A program made the translations under genes and the position numbers. From the NCBI RefSeq assembly GCF_011046895.1, contig NZ_CP049249.1:902501-966500 (forward strand): a stretch of 64,000 nt of DNA, written 5' to 3'. This DNA comes from Rhizobium rhizoryzae. Its GTDB lineage: Bacteria > Pseudomonadota > Alphaproteobacteria > Rhizobiales > Rhizobiaceae. This document shows, in pieces, positions 30,072 to 39,159 of the stretch (its first letter is position 1; every line of letters begins with the position of its first letter). The notes under the pieces are model-generated. The model was given only the letters and a program-made list of their open reading frames with translations. It had not been told where the DNA came from and made no database searches.

Positions 30072-30087
30072 ATAACCCCTGAGTTAA
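30072..30087. promoter_or_regulatory. PcaQ box between pcaQ and pcaD
   Basis: ATAACC-CCTG-AGTTAA matches the rhizobial PcaQ consensus ATAACC-N4-GGTTAA at all but one position. It is placed for activation of pcaD (72 bases before its start) and, because it abuts the pcaQ start codon, for repression of pcaQ. Confidence 0.75.
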
Positions 30088-30158
30088 GAATATGGCCTCA
30101 AAATCTTATTTTACCTAACCATTTGAGCGATGCAATAAAGAGCACGGAGGAACTCATC

Positions 30159-30947
30159 ATGAAATTCTTGCGCATTGGCGATGTTGTAATCAGCCATGAC
30201 ATCGTCGGGGCTGACAGTGGCAAGCCCGCGATTGCCTTCATTAACTCGCTCGGAACGGATCGACGCATCTGGAGCCAGGTTGTTGAAGCGCTTTCGGATG
30301 AATTCACGCTTTTGACATTCGATAAGCGCGGACATGGCCTGTCGGATCTTGCTTCGCCGCCCTATCAGATCGAAAATTTCGCGGACGATTTGATCGCTCT
30401 GATTGAGCACTACGGCCTGCGCAATGTAACGCTCTGCGGACTTTCCATCGGTGGGTTGATTGCGCTCAGCACCTACGACAAGCGCCCGGATCTCATTCGA
30501 GGTCTCTTCTTCGCAGACACGGCGCATAAAATCGGTACGCCGGAATTCTGGGCAGCGCGCATTGGTGCGGTGGAGAGCGGCGGGATTGGGAGCATACTCG
30601 AACCCATCATGTCACGCTGGTTTACAGGTCCGTACCGTACGAATGGAAACGCGGATTATCGAGGCTACTGCAATATGCTCCTTCGTCAGCCTGTCGAAGG
30701 ATATGCCGGCGCTTGTGCAGCCATTCGGGATGCAGACTTCACCGATGTCGCAAAGCGTATCGCGGTCCCGGCGCACTGCGTTGCCGGCGCGGAAGACGGT
30801 TCCACCCCTCCGGAACTGGTGCGTTCGCTTGCCGACCTCATTCCGTGTTGCGGTTTCGAGATCATCGAAGGAGCGGCGCACATACCCTGTGTCGAGACGC
30901 CGGAACTCTTCACCGGCATTCTCCGCCGTTTTCTATCCGCCCTTTGA
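30159..30947 (+). CDS. pcaD: 3-oxoadipate enol-lactonase
   Basis: 262 residues from ATG 30159, with CGGAGG nine bases before. Alpha/beta-hydrolase triad: Ser in LCGLSIGGLIAL near residue 95, Asp in the VAGAEDGSTPPELV segment and His in GAAHIPCVE. It opens beta-ketoadipate enol-lactone to beta-ketoadipate. It begins the pcaDCHGB operon; the next start is 12 bases after its stop. Confidence 0.95.
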   Translation: MKFLRIGDVVISHDIVGADSGKPAIAFINSLGTDRRIWSQVVEALSDEFTLLTFDKRGHGLSDLASPPYQIENFADDLIALIEHYGLRNVTLCGLSIGGLIALSTYDKRPDLIRGLFFADTAHKIGTPEFWAARIGAVESGGIGSILEPIMSRWFTGPYRTNGNADYRGYCNMLLRQPVEGYAGACAAIRDADFTDVAKRIAVPAHCVAGAEDGSTPPELVRSLADLIPCCGFEIIEGAAHIPCVETPELFTGILRRFLSAL

Positions 30948-30959
30948 CTGGAGCCGATC

Positions 30960-31379
30960 ATGACCGACCGTACAGATGTCTCGGACCGTTATCGCCAAGG
31001 AATGGTCACGCGCCGTTCCGTTCTGGGTGATGCGCATGTTGACCGCGCCAATGCCAATGAGACACCCTTTGATCAGCCCTTTCAGCGCCTGATTACAGAG
31101 GCAGCCTGGGGAACGGTCTGGTCAGGCACTCACTTTTCGAAACGCGAACGGTCCATTGTGACGATCGCACTTCTCGCTGCCCTCGGTCAGGACGATGAGG
31201 TAGCCATGCATATTCGTGCCACGGCGAATACAGGCGCGACAAAAGAGGATATCCGCGAGGCACTCCTCCATGTCGCAATCTATGCCGGAGTTCCGGCAGC
31301 AAATCATGCCATCAAGATAGCAAAATCGGTCTATGCCGAGATGGAGGCGTCAGCCGGCGCCGAGGAGGTTACGAAATGA
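30960..31379 (+). CDS. pcaC: 4-carboxymuconolactone decarboxylase
   Basis: 139 residues, start ATG 30960 with GGAGC before it. The family core is complete: [28 protein letters not shown] and the [25 protein letters not shown] segment, whose His and Glu are catalytic. It decarboxylates gamma-carboxymuconolactone to the enol-lactone used by PcaD. Unlike the PcaL fusions of actinobacteria, pcaC and pcaD are separate here. Its stop overlaps the pcaH start by four bases. Confidence 0.95.
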   Translation: MTDRTDVSDRYRQGMVTRRSVLGDAHVDRANANETPFDQPFQRLITEAAWGTVWSGTHFSKRERSIVTIALLAALGQDDEVAMHIRATANTGATKEDIREALLHVAIYAGVPAANHAIKIAKSVYAEMEASAGAEEVTK

Positions 31380-32116
31380 AAAATACATTGCCCGAAACGG
31401 GAGGGTTCTTCGCTCGAGACAGAGCCATGCACCCGCCTGCATTGACACCCGGTTATAAGACTTCGGTGCTGCGCTCGCCCCAGCGCGCCCTGATATCCCT
31501 TGAAGGTACGAAGAGCGAAATTACCGGCCCGGTTTTCGGCCACAACATGATAAACGAGTTCGACAACGATCTGATCGTCAACTACGCCAAGCCCGGCGAA
31601 ATGGCGATTGGCCAGCGTATTCTCGTGCATGGTCGTGTATTGGATGAACGCGGTCTCGGCGTTGCAGGCGCTCTCGTCGAATTCTGGCAGGCCAATGCGG
31701 GTGGTCGTTATCGGCACAAGAAAGAAACCTATCTTGCGCCGCTCGATCCGAACTTCGGCGGCTTCGGCCGGTGCGTGACGGATGAAAACGGCTATTACTG
31801 GTTCAAGACCATCAAGCCAGGTCCCTATCCTTGGCCAAACGGCGTGAATGACTGGCGCCCAGCGCACATTCATTTCTCGGTGTTCGGTCACGGCTTTGCC
31901 CAGCGGCTGATCACACAGATGTATTTTGAGGGTGATCCGCTGATCTGGATTTGTCCGATCGTTAAAACCATTCCGGATGAGGAAGCAATCAAGCGTCTCG
32001 TTGCACCGCTCGATATGAACAATACGATCCCGATGGACATGCGCGCCTACAAATTCGATATCGTTCTGCGCGGTCGCCGCTCGACCTTCTTCGAGAACCG
32101 CAAGGAGGGCAACTGA
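31376..32116 (+). CDS. pcaH: Protocatechuate 3,4-dioxygenase beta subunit
   Basis: 246 residues from ATG 31376. The iron-binding beta subunit is recognised from [28 protein letters not shown], the tyrosine-rich [17 protein letters not shown] and [11 protein letters not shown], which contain the two tyrosine and two histidine ligands of the Fe(III) site. With PcaG it opens protocatechuate between the hydroxyls to beta-carboxy-cis,cis-muconate. Length is normal. Confidence 0.96.
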   Translation: MKNTLPETGGFFARDRAMHPPALTPGYKTSVLRSPQRALISLEGTKSEITGPVFGHNMINEFDNDLIVNYAKPGEMAIGQRILVHGRVLDERGLGVAGALVEFWQANAGGRYRHKKETYLAPLDPNFGGFGRCVTDENGYYWFKTIKPGPYPWPNGVNDWRPAHIHFSVFGHGFAQRLITQMYFEGDPLIWICPIVKTIPDEEAIKRLVAPLDMNNTIPMDMRAYKFDIVLRGRRSTFFENRKEGN

Positions 32117-32117
32117 T

Positions 32118-32735
32118 ATGGTACAGCCGCTGAATTATTTGAAGGAATCTCCTTCCCAGACAGCCGGTCCGTATGTGCACATCGGCTGCACGCCAAACTT
32201 CACAGGCATTCACGGTGTCTATGAAACGGATCTCGGATCGGGTCCACTTTACAACGAAAAGACCCGTGGCGAGCGGATCACGATCCGCGGCCGTGTCATA
32301 GATGGCTCAGGTACGCCATTGCGGGATGCGCTGATCGAAATCTGGCAGGCAGACAGCGACGGTTTCTACAACAGTCCATCGGAAACACGCGGTACCGCCG
32401 ATCCCAATTTCGCCGGTTGGGGACGATGCCCCGCCGACATGACCACAGGCGAATTCGTATTCGAGACCATCAAGCCGGGCCGAGTGCCTTTCAATGATGG
32501 TTCGTTGATGGCGCCTCATGTTACGTTGTGGATCGTTGCACGCGGCATCAATATCGGTCTGCACACGCGTATGTACTTTTCTGACGAAGAAGCGGCCAAC
32601 GCGCAGGATCCCATCCTGAACCGGATCGAGCATCGTGTGCGCGTGCCAACGCTCATCGGCAAGCGCGAGGGCGATACGGTGACCTTCGACATTCACCTGC
32701 AAGGTGAGAACGAGACCGTATTCTTTGATATCTGA
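32118..32735 (+). CDS. pcaG: Protocatechuate 3,4-dioxygenase alpha subunit
   Basis: 205 residues, start ATG 32118, one base after the pcaH stop, with GGAGGG before it. The fold is as in PcaH (PSQTAGPYVHIG, DALIEIWQADSDGFY, PNFAGWGRCPAD, FETIKPGRVPF) but the iron histidines are missing, as expected for the alpha subunit. It forms the alternating complex with PcaH. Confidence 0.95.
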   Translation: MVQPLNYLKESPSQTAGPYVHIGCTPNFTGIHGVYETDLGSGPLYNEKTRGERITIRGRVIDGSGTPLRDALIEIWQADSDGFYNSPSETRGTADPNFAGWGRCPADMTTGEFVFETIKPGRVPFNDGSLMAPHVTLWIVARGINIGLHTRMYFSDEEAANAQDPILNRIEHRVRVPTLIGKREGDTVTFDIHLQGENETVFFDI

Positions 32736-32741
32736 GGCCCT

Positions 32742-33797
32742 ATGAACGCGACCGCCTTCGCCCATCCTTTTCTCTCCGGTCTGTTTGGAGACGATGAAAT
32801 CTCTGAACATCTGGGGGCGGAGGCGGACATTCGCGCGATGCTGACATTCGAAGCCGCGCTTGCGCACGTGCAGGCTGAAGCTGACATGGTTCCGCAAACC
32901 GCCGCTCATTCGATTGTTGCGACGTGCAAGAACTTCTGGCCTGACATGGGTCAGTTGAAGGCGGGTGTTGCGGCAGATGGTGTTGTCGTCGCAAATCTCG
33001 TCAAACAGCTCCGCGCCGCCCTGCCTTCCGAAGTGGCCGGGCACCTGCACTACGGAGCAACAAGCCAGGATGTCATCGACACAAGCCTCATGCTGAGGCT
33101 GAAGTCGATCTTTCCGATCCTCATCCGTCGGCTGCAATCCGTGATCGAACACCTCGCGAAGCTGAACGAGGCGCATGGATCGCGCTCACTCATGGGATAT
33201 ACCCGCATGCAGGCGGCGATCCCGATCACCGTCGGCGATCGTGTCTCGGCGTGGCAGGCGCCGCTCGAACGCAGCCTGCAACGCTCCATTGAAATGCTGA
33301 AGGCAGGATTTCCGGTCCAGTTCGGAGGAGCTGCCGGGTCTCTCGACAAGTTCGGTGCTCAGGGGCAGGCGCTTCGAGCCGCCTTGGCCGCAGAGCTTGG
33401 TCTTGTCGATTGGCCGCAATGGCAAAGTCAACGCGACCTTATAGTTGACCTTTCCAACCTGCTGTCGCTTATCACAGGCAGCCTCGGCAAGTTCGGGCAA
33501 GACATTGCCTTGATGGCCGAGATCGGCGGCGAGATCACCATGTTCGGCGGAGGTGCATCCTCCGCCATGGCGCACAAGCAGAACCCGGTAACGGCAGAAA
33601 TACTGGTCACGCTGGCTCGTTTCAACGCCGTGCAGGTCTCTGGAATGCATCATTCGCTCGTGCATGAGCAAGAACGTTCCGGTGCTGCCTGGAGCCTTGA
33701 ATGGCTCATTCTGCCGCAGATGCTGCTTGCAACCGGCGCTTCCCTTCTGCAGGCAAACAAGCTCGCGTGTTCAATCACCTCGCTGGGCCGTGATTGA
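32742..33797 (+). CDS. pcaB: 3-carboxy-cis,cis-muconate cycloisomerase
   Basis: 351 residues, start ATG 32742, six bases after pcaG. It is a fumarase/aspartase superfamily member: HYGATSQDVIDTSLML in the N-terminal third, and the signature loop GGASSAMAHKQNPV near residue 270. It cyclises beta-carboxymuconate to gamma-carboxymuconolactone. The roughly 350-residue length is the short rhizobial form; pseudomonad PcaB is about 100 residues longer at the C-terminus. Last gene of the operon. Confidence 0.95.
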   Translation: MNATAFAHPFLSGLFGDDEISEHLGAEADIRAMLTFEAALAHVQAEADMVPQTAAHSIVATCKNFWPDMGQLKAGVAADGVVVANLVKQLRAALPSEVAGHLHYGATSQDVIDTSLMLRLKSIFPILIRRLQSVIEHLAKLNEAHGSRSLMGYTRMQAAIPITVGDRVSAWQAPLERSLQRSIEMLKAGFPVQFGGAAGSLDKFGAQGQALRAALAAELGLVDWPQWQSQRDLIVDLSNLLSLITGSLGKFGQDIALMAEIGGEITMFGGGASSAMAHKQNPVTAEILVTLARFNAVQVSGMHHSLVHEQERSGAAWSLEWLILPQMLLATGASLLQANKLACSITSLGRD

Positions 33798-33839
33798 AAG
33801 TTGAACCGGCGCTCTGGATAAAACTATTCCGAACCGGAG

Positions 33840-33860
33840 TGGTAAAGTTAGCATTTACCA
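33840..33860 (+). terminator. Weak hairpin after the pca operon
   Basis: TGGTAAA (33840-33846) and TTTACCA (33854-33860) pair around GTTAGCA, 43 bases after the pcaB stop. The stem is AT-rich, so it may be only a weak end signal or an operator for the next gene. Confidence 0.35.
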
Positions 33861-33948
33861 TTCTCTGGTAAGTCTCTGTTAGCTAATCCCCGTTGAACGG
33901 GCGCATCCGGACATTCCGGTGTGCTGAAGCAAGCAGAGTGTTGGTGTA

Positions 33949-35019
33949 ATGCGTTTTCCGGTCTTGCCTGCCATTTTCATCGGCTGCATCCTTCTTGGGG
34001 GCTGCCGTTCCAGTGGACCCGAGGATGCGCTTGACCTCGCTCCTTCCAAGGAAACGACAAGTGCGCTGACCCCAGTCACGCCCCCGGCTTCGATTGGCAA
34101 TAGTGCGGCGCAGATCTCGGCCCGAGCGGCAGCCGTGCCTTCGCAGCCAATGCCACAATCAGCACCGGAACCTGCACCCCACGAACTCGCCTGGGCGGGA
34201 TCTGCCGCGCCTCATGCACAAGCGCTGGATGTTCAGCAAAGCCAGGTCGGCATGCCCATGCCATCAGCGCGTCCAGTCGCGATGATGATGCCGCAGGACC
34301 CTTCGCCATCCGCCTCTGCCAAGGGTCCGAGGATCTACAATCAGCGCTTCCGCGATGCGAAACCGATCAATTTCGGGAAGATCACGCCGCGCCATCATCC
34401 CGTTCACGGAGTCGATGTTTCGCGCTGGCAGGCCGATATCGATTGGCCAACCCTGCGTACGCAGGGTGCGAACTTTGCCTTCATCAAGGCGACAGACGGC
34501 GGCGATCATCTCGATCCGATGTTCAGAACGAACTGGCGCAAGACCAAGGAAGCTGGCATCAAGCGCGGTGCCTATCACTTCTTCTACTGGTGCCGGGTAG
34601 CAAGCGAACAGGCAGCCTGGTTCATTCGGAACGTGCCAAAGGACCCCGACGCGCTGCCGCCGGTGATCGATGTCGAATACAATCACCTTTCCGACTGCAA
34701 GCGCAGACTGTCGCCAGAGAAGATCCGCGAGAAGATGCAGGTCTTCATGGACATCCTCGAAAAGCACTACGGCAAGCGGCCGATCATCTACACGGCACCG
34801 GATTTCTATGCCGACAATCTACGCGGAGCCTTCCCGCACCATCCCTTCTGGCTGCGGGCGGTTGCGCAACACCCCTCGCAGGTCTATCCGGAGCGCCGCT
34901 GGCTGTTCTGGCAATATTCAGGTTCCGGCCTTTCCCAGGGCGTAGACGGCAAAATCGACCTCAACGTCTTCTACGGCAGCGAAGCCGATTGGCATCGCTG
35001 GTCTTCGGGACGGGGCTGA
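33949..35019 (+). CDS. GH25-family muramidase, lipoprotein
   Basis: 356 residues, start ATG 33949. A lipoprotein signal ends in ILLGGC (Cys near residue 19). A low-complexity Pro/Ala/Ser region (about 20-125) links it to a GH25 lysozyme domain: HGVDVSRWQADIDW, FIKATDGGDHLDP, the acidic pair in PPVIDVEYNHL, and ending WLFWQYSGSG. The domain would cut peptidoglycan, and the lipid anchor plus linker place it in the periplasm at a membrane. It looks like a house-keeping wall enzyme rather than a phage endolysin. No partner genes. Confidence 0.9.
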   Translation: MRFPVLPAIFIGCILLGGCRSSGPEDALDLAPSKETTSALTPVTPPASIGNSAAQISARAAAVPSQPMPQSAPEPAPHELAWAGSAAPHAQALDVQQSQVGMPMPSARPVAMMMPQDPSPSASAKGPRIYNQRFRDAKPINFGKITPRHHPVHGVDVSRWQADIDWPTLRTQGANFAFIKATDGGDHLDPMFRTNWRKTKEAGIKRGAYHFFYWCRVASEQAAWFIRNVPKDPDALPPVIDVEYNHLSDCKRRLSPEKIREKMQVFMDILEKHYGKRPIIYTAPDFYADNLRGAFPHHPFWLRAVAQHPSQVYPERRWLFWQYSGSGLSQGVDGKIDLNVFYGSEADWHRWSSGRG

Positions 35020-35041
35020 CCAGAGTCTCAGTCGCGCGGCG

Positions 35042-36091
35042 TCAACCCGCCGCCCGGCTGAGCATGCCGAACAGATCGCGTGGATCGTCAGGATCGGCAA
35101 TCATGTCCAGTTCCTCGAAGAACTGGGTGTCACGGATTTTCTCGCGAACATACCGAAGCGCTGAAAAATCTTCGATAGCGAAGCCAACACTGTCGAAAAG
35201 CGTGATCTGGCGTGGATCACGGCGTCCCTCTGTCTCACCTGTCACCACACGCCACAGTTCGGTGATGGGATAGTCTTTCGGCATCTGCTGGATCTCGCCT
35301 TCAATCCAGGTCTGCGGAGGATATTCGACGAACGTATCCGCCCGCTTCAGGATATCAGGGTGGAGTTCGGTCTTGCCGGGGCAATCTCCACCAATCGCGT
35401 TGATGTGAACGCCAGATCCGACCATGTTGTCGGTCAGGATGGTTGCAAAGGCTTTGTCGGCAGTACAGGTCGTGATGATATCAGCACCTTCAATGGCTGC
35501 CTGAGCCGAAGTGCATGCAACCGTTTCCAAGCCACTGCCCGCAAGATTGCGGAGAGCTTTTTCAGTCGCCTTAGGGTCAATATCGAAAAGCCGAACGCTC
35601 TCGATGCCCAGTACGGCACGCATGGCAAGTGCCTGAAATTCGCATTGAGCGCCGTTACCTATGATCGCCATTGTCCGGCTGGATTTCGGCGCCAGATGTC
35701 TGGCTGCCATGGCAGAGGTTGCGGCTGTGCGCAGAGCCGTCAGTACAGTCATCTCTGTTTGCAGGACGGGGTAACCCGTGGCGACATCGGCCAAAAGTCC
35801 AAAAGCCGTGACGGTCTGCAAACCCTGCGCCATGTTCTTCGGATGACCGTTCACATATTTGAAGCTGTAGATCTGACCGTCAGATGTCGGCATCAACTCT
35901 ATGACACCATCATGAGAGTGCGAGCCAAGTCTCGGCGTCTTGTCGAATTCCGGCCAACGTGCAAAGTCGGCTTCTATTGCGTCCGTCAACTCCTTCAGGA
36001 AAATCTCGACCCCGACATGATGAACCAGTCGCATCATATTGGCGACACTGACGAACGGTACGAGCGCCTTTTTCGATGGAGCGAGCAACAT
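35042..36091 (-). CDS. ocd: Ornithine cyclodeaminase
   Basis: 349 residues from ATG 36091; GTG 36097 is in frame but lies inside the GAGGTG that should be its ribosome site. Features of the ornithine cyclodeaminase/mu-crystallin family: SHSHDGVIELMPTSDGQIYSFKYVNGHP region, LTALRTAATSAMAARHLA, and the NAD-binding AIIGNGAQCEFQALA followed by VRLFDIDPKA. Converts ornithine to proline and ammonia. It is divergent from an Lrp-type regulator, the same arrangement seen for ocd/odc loci in rhizobia. Confidence 0.92.
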   Translation of the reverse strand: MLLAPSKKALVPFVSVANMMRLVHHVGVEIFLKELTDAIEADFARWPEFDKTPRLGSHSHDGVIELMPTSDGQIYSFKYVNGHPKNMAQGLQTVTAFGLLADVATGYPVLQTEMTVLTALRTAATSAMAARHLAPKSSRTMAIIGNGAQCEFQALAMRAVLGIESVRLFDIDPKATEKALRNLAGSGLETVACTSAQAAIEGADIITTCTADKAFATILTDNMVGSGVHINAIGGDCPGKTELHPDILKRADTFVEYPPQTWIEGEIQQMPKDYPITELWRVVTGETEGRRDPRQITLFDSVGFAIEDFSALRYVREKIRDTQFFEELDMIADPDDPRDLFGMLSRAAG

Positions 36092-36134
36092 ATTCACCTC
36101 GTTGGTTGAACCTGGTTCTAAGTGTGCCCGTTGC

Positions 36135-36160
36135 CAAACTTATAGAAAAGATCAAGTTTG
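36135..36160. promoter_or_regulatory. Inverted repeat between ocd and the Lrp-type gene
   Basis: CAAACTT (36135-36141) and AAGTTTG (36154-36160) are perfect 7-base arms with a 12-base AT-rich spacer. It is a candidate site for the Lrp-type regulator, controlling both divergent genes. Confidence 0.45.
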
Positions 36161-36221
36161 TGTTGAAACCGATAGCGAACTGAGCAATTTGATCTACCAA
36201 CTTAGCTGAACGGACATTTTG

Positions 36222-36659
36222 ATGAACAGGCCGCATTACATTCCAGACGATCTCGATCGCCAATTGATTGCACAATTGCGGATCGACGGACGCGCATCCC
36301 TATCGAAACTGGCCGAGTTGCTGGATGTGGCGCGAGGCACTGTTCAGAACCGCCTCGATCGGCTTCAAGAGTCGGGCATACTTCTGGGCTTCACAGTGCG
36401 CGTCAGAGAGGAGTTCGATTCCCAGAGCGTTCAGGCCATCATGATGATCGAAGTCACAGGCAAGGCGACCGGGCAGGTTATCCGGAAGCTGCGTGGCATT
36501 GCGGAAATCAACAGTCTGCACACCACCAACGGCAACTGGGATCTCGTAGCGCAGATTCGTGCCGCCAATCTGGGGGAATTCGATCGCGTCCTTCGTGAAG
36601 TCAGGATGATCGAAGGGGTTTCGAACAGCGAAACAAGCCTGCTGTTGAGCAGCGTCTAA
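36222..36659 (+). CDS. Lrp/AsnC-family regulator (probable control of ocd)
   Basis: 145 residues from ATG 36222 (a TTG precedes it directly). N-terminal helix-turn-helix: LDRQLIAQLRIDGRASLSKL then LDVARGTVQNRLDRLQESG; C-terminal RAM domain: IMMIEVTGKATGQVIRKLRG and NGNWDLVAQIRAANLGEFDRVL. Divergence from ocd and the palindrome between suggest that it senses ornithine or arginine. It is a normal-length Lrp protein. Confidence 0.9.
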   Translation: MNRPHYIPDDLDRQLIAQLRIDGRASLSKLAELLDVARGTVQNRLDRLQESGILLGFTVRVREEFDSQSVQAIMMIEVTGKATGQVIRKLRGIAEINSLHTTNGNWDLVAQIRAANLGEFDRVLREVRMIEGVSNSETSLLLSSV

Positions 36660-36748
36660 TCATATACTTGACGGAGACCGGTCGCTATCGGTAACGCTTG
36701 GTCCCCGTGGTCATGCGTCAGTCCATCGACCGCGTCGAGGAGGATGAC

Positions 36749-37168
36749 ATGCTGATCAATATCGACCCACTGCTCTCGCCGGATCTGCTACATATTCTCA
36801 GGGCGATGGGCCATGGCGATGAAATTGCCATCGTCGACGCGAATTTTCCGGGAACGACGAATGCCCAGCGGCTCGTGCGGCTGGACGGGATCAGCGTCAC
36901 AAGGGCGACGGAAGCGGTTCTTTCCGTCATGCCACTCGATGATTTCGTCGAGGTTCCGGCCGTCACCATGGAGGTCGTTGGCAATCCGGATGAAGTTCCG
37001 CCTGCCGTGCAGGAACTGCGGGCTATCGTCGGTGACCGTGGACAGTGCGGCACTCTGGAGCGCCACGCGTTTTACGCACGGGCAAAACAGTGCTTTGCCA
37101 TCATTCAGACCGGAGAAACACGCCTGTACGGCAACATCGTTCTGAAAAAAGGCGTTGTGCGCAGTTGA
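36749..37168 (+). CDS. RbsD/FucU-family sugar mutarotase
   Basis: 139 residues from ATG 36749, chosen because GAGGAGG lies before it and the family N-terminus is MLINIDPLLSPDLL. Family residues: MGHGDEIAIVDANFP with the catalytic His near residue 20, and ETRLYGNIVLKKGVV at the end, as in L-fucose mutarotase. It interconverts sugar anomers. No fucose or ribose gene is adjacent; it is 89 bases after the Lrp gene and 201 bases before the monooxygenase, so its pathway is unknown. Confidence 0.88.
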   Translation: MLINIDPLLSPDLLHILRAMGHGDEIAIVDANFPGTTNAQRLVRLDGISVTRATEAVLSVMPLDDFVEVPAVTMEVVGNPDEVPPAVQELRAIVGDRGQCGTLERHAFYARAKQCFAIIQTGETRLYGNIVLKKGVVRS

Positions 37169-37369
37169 GGCAACGGTTGCGTGGTGAGGCTGACCCCGAT
37201 CCGTCTCCTCTGGCCGCGTTTTTCCGACGCTTCCAATCCGCTTGTCCGCAGTGATTTGAAATCTCATACCAATATTGCCGGAGCAGCCGGATCGCTTTCT
37301 CTTCATCTGAAGATCGCCGGTTTATAAAAGCAGCAGATACGTATGTTCGTGAATGAAGGACCGACTTGA

Positions 37370-38428
37370 ATGACGAAGGCCTGTGAGATCGCCTGGTTTT
37401 CCGCGTTATGCGATGACGATTACCAGTTCCTTGGCGTTCCTGATCCAAGGCTGCAGTCCAGCTTCGAGCACTGTCGGGATATCGTCCTTCAGGCCGAAAG
37501 CGGAGGTTTCGATAACATTCTGCTCCCTTCCGGTTACGCGCTTGGCATTGATACCACGGCCTTTGCATCGGCCATGGCCGTCCTGACCCAGCGGATCAAG
37601 CTGTTGATGGCGCTTCGTATGGGGGAAGCATGGCCCGCCCAGCTTGCGCGCCAGATTGCGACAATAGACCGGATGGCAGGCGGTCGCCTGGCTATCAACA
37701 TCATTTCCAGTGATCTCCCGGGAGAAGCCTTGGCCAGTGGGCCGCGCTATCAGCGAACGATCGAAGCGATGACGATCCTGCGATCACTCCTGAACGGAGA
37801 GAGCGTTGATCACGACGGGACCTTCTGGAAGCTGAAGGTCGAGCCACCGCGTATTTCCACGCTTTCCGGACGCTGCCCGCAATTCTATTTCGGCGGTCTT
37901 TCCGAAGATGCGCGTCATGCAGCGGCAGTCGGCGCTGATGTTTACCTCATGTGGCCGGACCGCATGGAGGCTGTCAAGGATGTCATCAGCGATCTCACAG
38001 AGCGCGCGAAAGGCCAGGGCCGCACGCTTCGCTTCGGTTATCGCGTCCATGTCGTGGTGCGCGAAACGGAGGCTGAGGCGCGGGAAGCTGCAGACCGGCT
38101 GCTTTCGAAACTGGACGATGCGACCGGCGCTGCAATTCGTGCGAAATCACTGGACAGCCAATCGGTGGGCGTTCGCCGTCAGGCCGAATTGCGTGAGCAG
38201 TCGGCAAATGATGGCTATTTCGAGGACAACCTCTGGACCGGGATCGGTCGGGCAAGGTCCGGATGCGGCGCTGCGATCGTCGGCGATCCGGACCAGGTTT
38301 TGGCCAAATTGAAGGCCTATCAGCAAGCAGGCATCGAAGCCTTCATTCTGTCCGGCTACCCTCACGCTGCGGAAGCGGACCTGTTTTCGCGATACGTACT
38401 TCCCCGCATCGAGCATGGAAAGCTATAA
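37370..38428 (+). CDS. SsuD-like FMN-dependent monooxygenase
   Basis: 352 residues, start ATG 37370. Bacterial luciferase-like fold with clear SsuD similarity: PQFYFGGLSEDARHAAAVGADVYLMW, RFGYRVHVVVRET (Arg and His of SsuD), NLWTGIGRARSGCGAAIVGDP, and the C-terminal SGYPH. The active-site cysteine region of E. coli SsuD (GRSCEDAW) is replaced by GYALGIDTT, so the substrate may not be a simple alkanesulfonate. Such enzymes use reduced FMN and oxygen to release sulfite and an aldehyde. The genes that follow (TetR, GMC, aldehyde dehydrogenase) could oxidise that product. No flavin reductase or ssu transporter is present nearby. Confidence 0.85.
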   Translation: MTKACEIAWFSALCDDDYQFLGVPDPRLQSSFEHCRDIVLQAESGGFDNILLPSGYALGIDTTAFASAMAVLTQRIKLLMALRMGEAWPAQLARQIATIDRMAGGRLAINIISSDLPGEALASGPRYQRTIEAMTILRSLLNGESVDHDGTFWKLKVEPPRISTLSGRCPQFYFGGLSEDARHAAAVGADVYLMWPDRMEAVKDVISDLTERAKGQGRTLRFGYRVHVVVRETEAEAREAADRLLSKLDDATGAAIRAKSLDSQSVGVRRQAELREQSANDGYFEDNLWTGIGRARSGCGAAIVGDPDQVLAKLKAYQQAGIEAFILSGYPHAAEADLFSRYVLPRIEHGKL

Positions 38429-38479
38429 GCAACCATCTGCAGGTGGTTTTCAGCAGACTTATCTTCCGTGACCGGGATC

Positions 38480-39112
38480 ATGATGGAAAGCGCGAGCAAG
38501 CCAAAGACGTCTTCCAAGCTCGAAGCCAAACGGATACGCAATCGCGATGCGATCAAGCAGGCGGCTTGGTATGTCTTCGCGCATCATGGGCTGGACGGAT
38601 CCACTGTGCGCGACATCGTTGCTCACAGCGGCATTTCCATTGGAACCTTCTATAACTATTACGGGACACGGGAAGCCGTTTTCCAGGAGCTACTGGCCGA
38701 CCTGACAACGGAGATCCGCAGGCGATCCAACGAGGCTCGCGGGAAGGAAACGGAACTGGAGGCGATGCTGCAATCCAGCTATCGCGGTTTTCTGGAATTC
38801 ATTCTCGGGATTGAGCATGCGCTCGATTTCTGTGCACGCAACCAGCACCACATCCGCTCCTACCTGTTTAAACTCTCGGCCACCACCGGCATCGTCGATG
38901 ACCTCATCCTCGATCTGCAGCGCACGCTTCCCAACAACAGCTTCGGACAGGGTGAACTGAAGCAGATCGCAACATTGATAGTGGCCAATGGTCTCGAACT
39001 TCTTCTGCAATCGCGTGACGAGGCGGAGGCAGATATCTTCACAGCCAGCGTTCTCCTGGTTCGCGTTCTTGTCGGCGGCATAGCCAATCTCGGATCCGGC
39101 AATCAGAATTGA
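38480..39112 (+). CDS. TetR-family regulator
   Basis: 210 residues from ATG 38480; an upstream GTG at 38468 adds four residues. N-terminal DNA-binding domain: KRIRNRDAIKQAAWYVFAHHG, DGSTVRDIVAHSGISIGTFYNYYGTREAVF. The helical ligand pocket follows. It lies between the SsuD-like and GMC genes, and the stop codon is inside a 20-base palindrome that overlaps a promoter, the likely operator for the downstream genes. Confidence 0.9.
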   Translation: MMESASKPKTSSKLEAKRIRNRDAIKQAAWYVFAHHGLDGSTVRDIVAHSGISIGTFYNYYGTREAVFQELLADLTTEIRRRSNEARGKETELEAMLQSSYRGFLEFILGIEHALDFCARNQHHIRSYLFKLSATTGIVDDLILDLQRTLPNNSFGQGELKQIATLIVANGLELLLQSRDEAEADIFTASVLLVRVLVGGIANLGSGNQN

Positions 39113-39136
39113 CGCTTGCGTCAATTTTGCTAGTGT
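39107..39136 (+). promoter_or_regulatory. Palindromic operator overlapping a sigma-70-type promoter before the GMC gene
   Basis: AATTGACGCTTGCGTCAATT (39107-39126) has perfect 9-base arms around TT. It contains TTGACG (39109-39114) as a -35 element, with TAGTGT (39131-39136) as a possible -10 after 16 bases. A TetR repressor bound here would block the promoter for the GMC and aldehyde dehydrogenase genes. Confidence 0.65.
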
Positions 39137-39159
39137 CTGTTCGGGGTGGGGGACAAGAC

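Noticed and set aside
33949..35019. GH25 gene as part of a prophage lysis module
   Set aside because: It has a lipoprotein signal and no holin, spanin or structural phage genes nearby.
37370..38428. Naming the flavin monooxygenase ssuD
   Set aside because: The SsuD cysteine segment is absent and no ssu transporter or reductase is adjacent, so only similarity is claimed.
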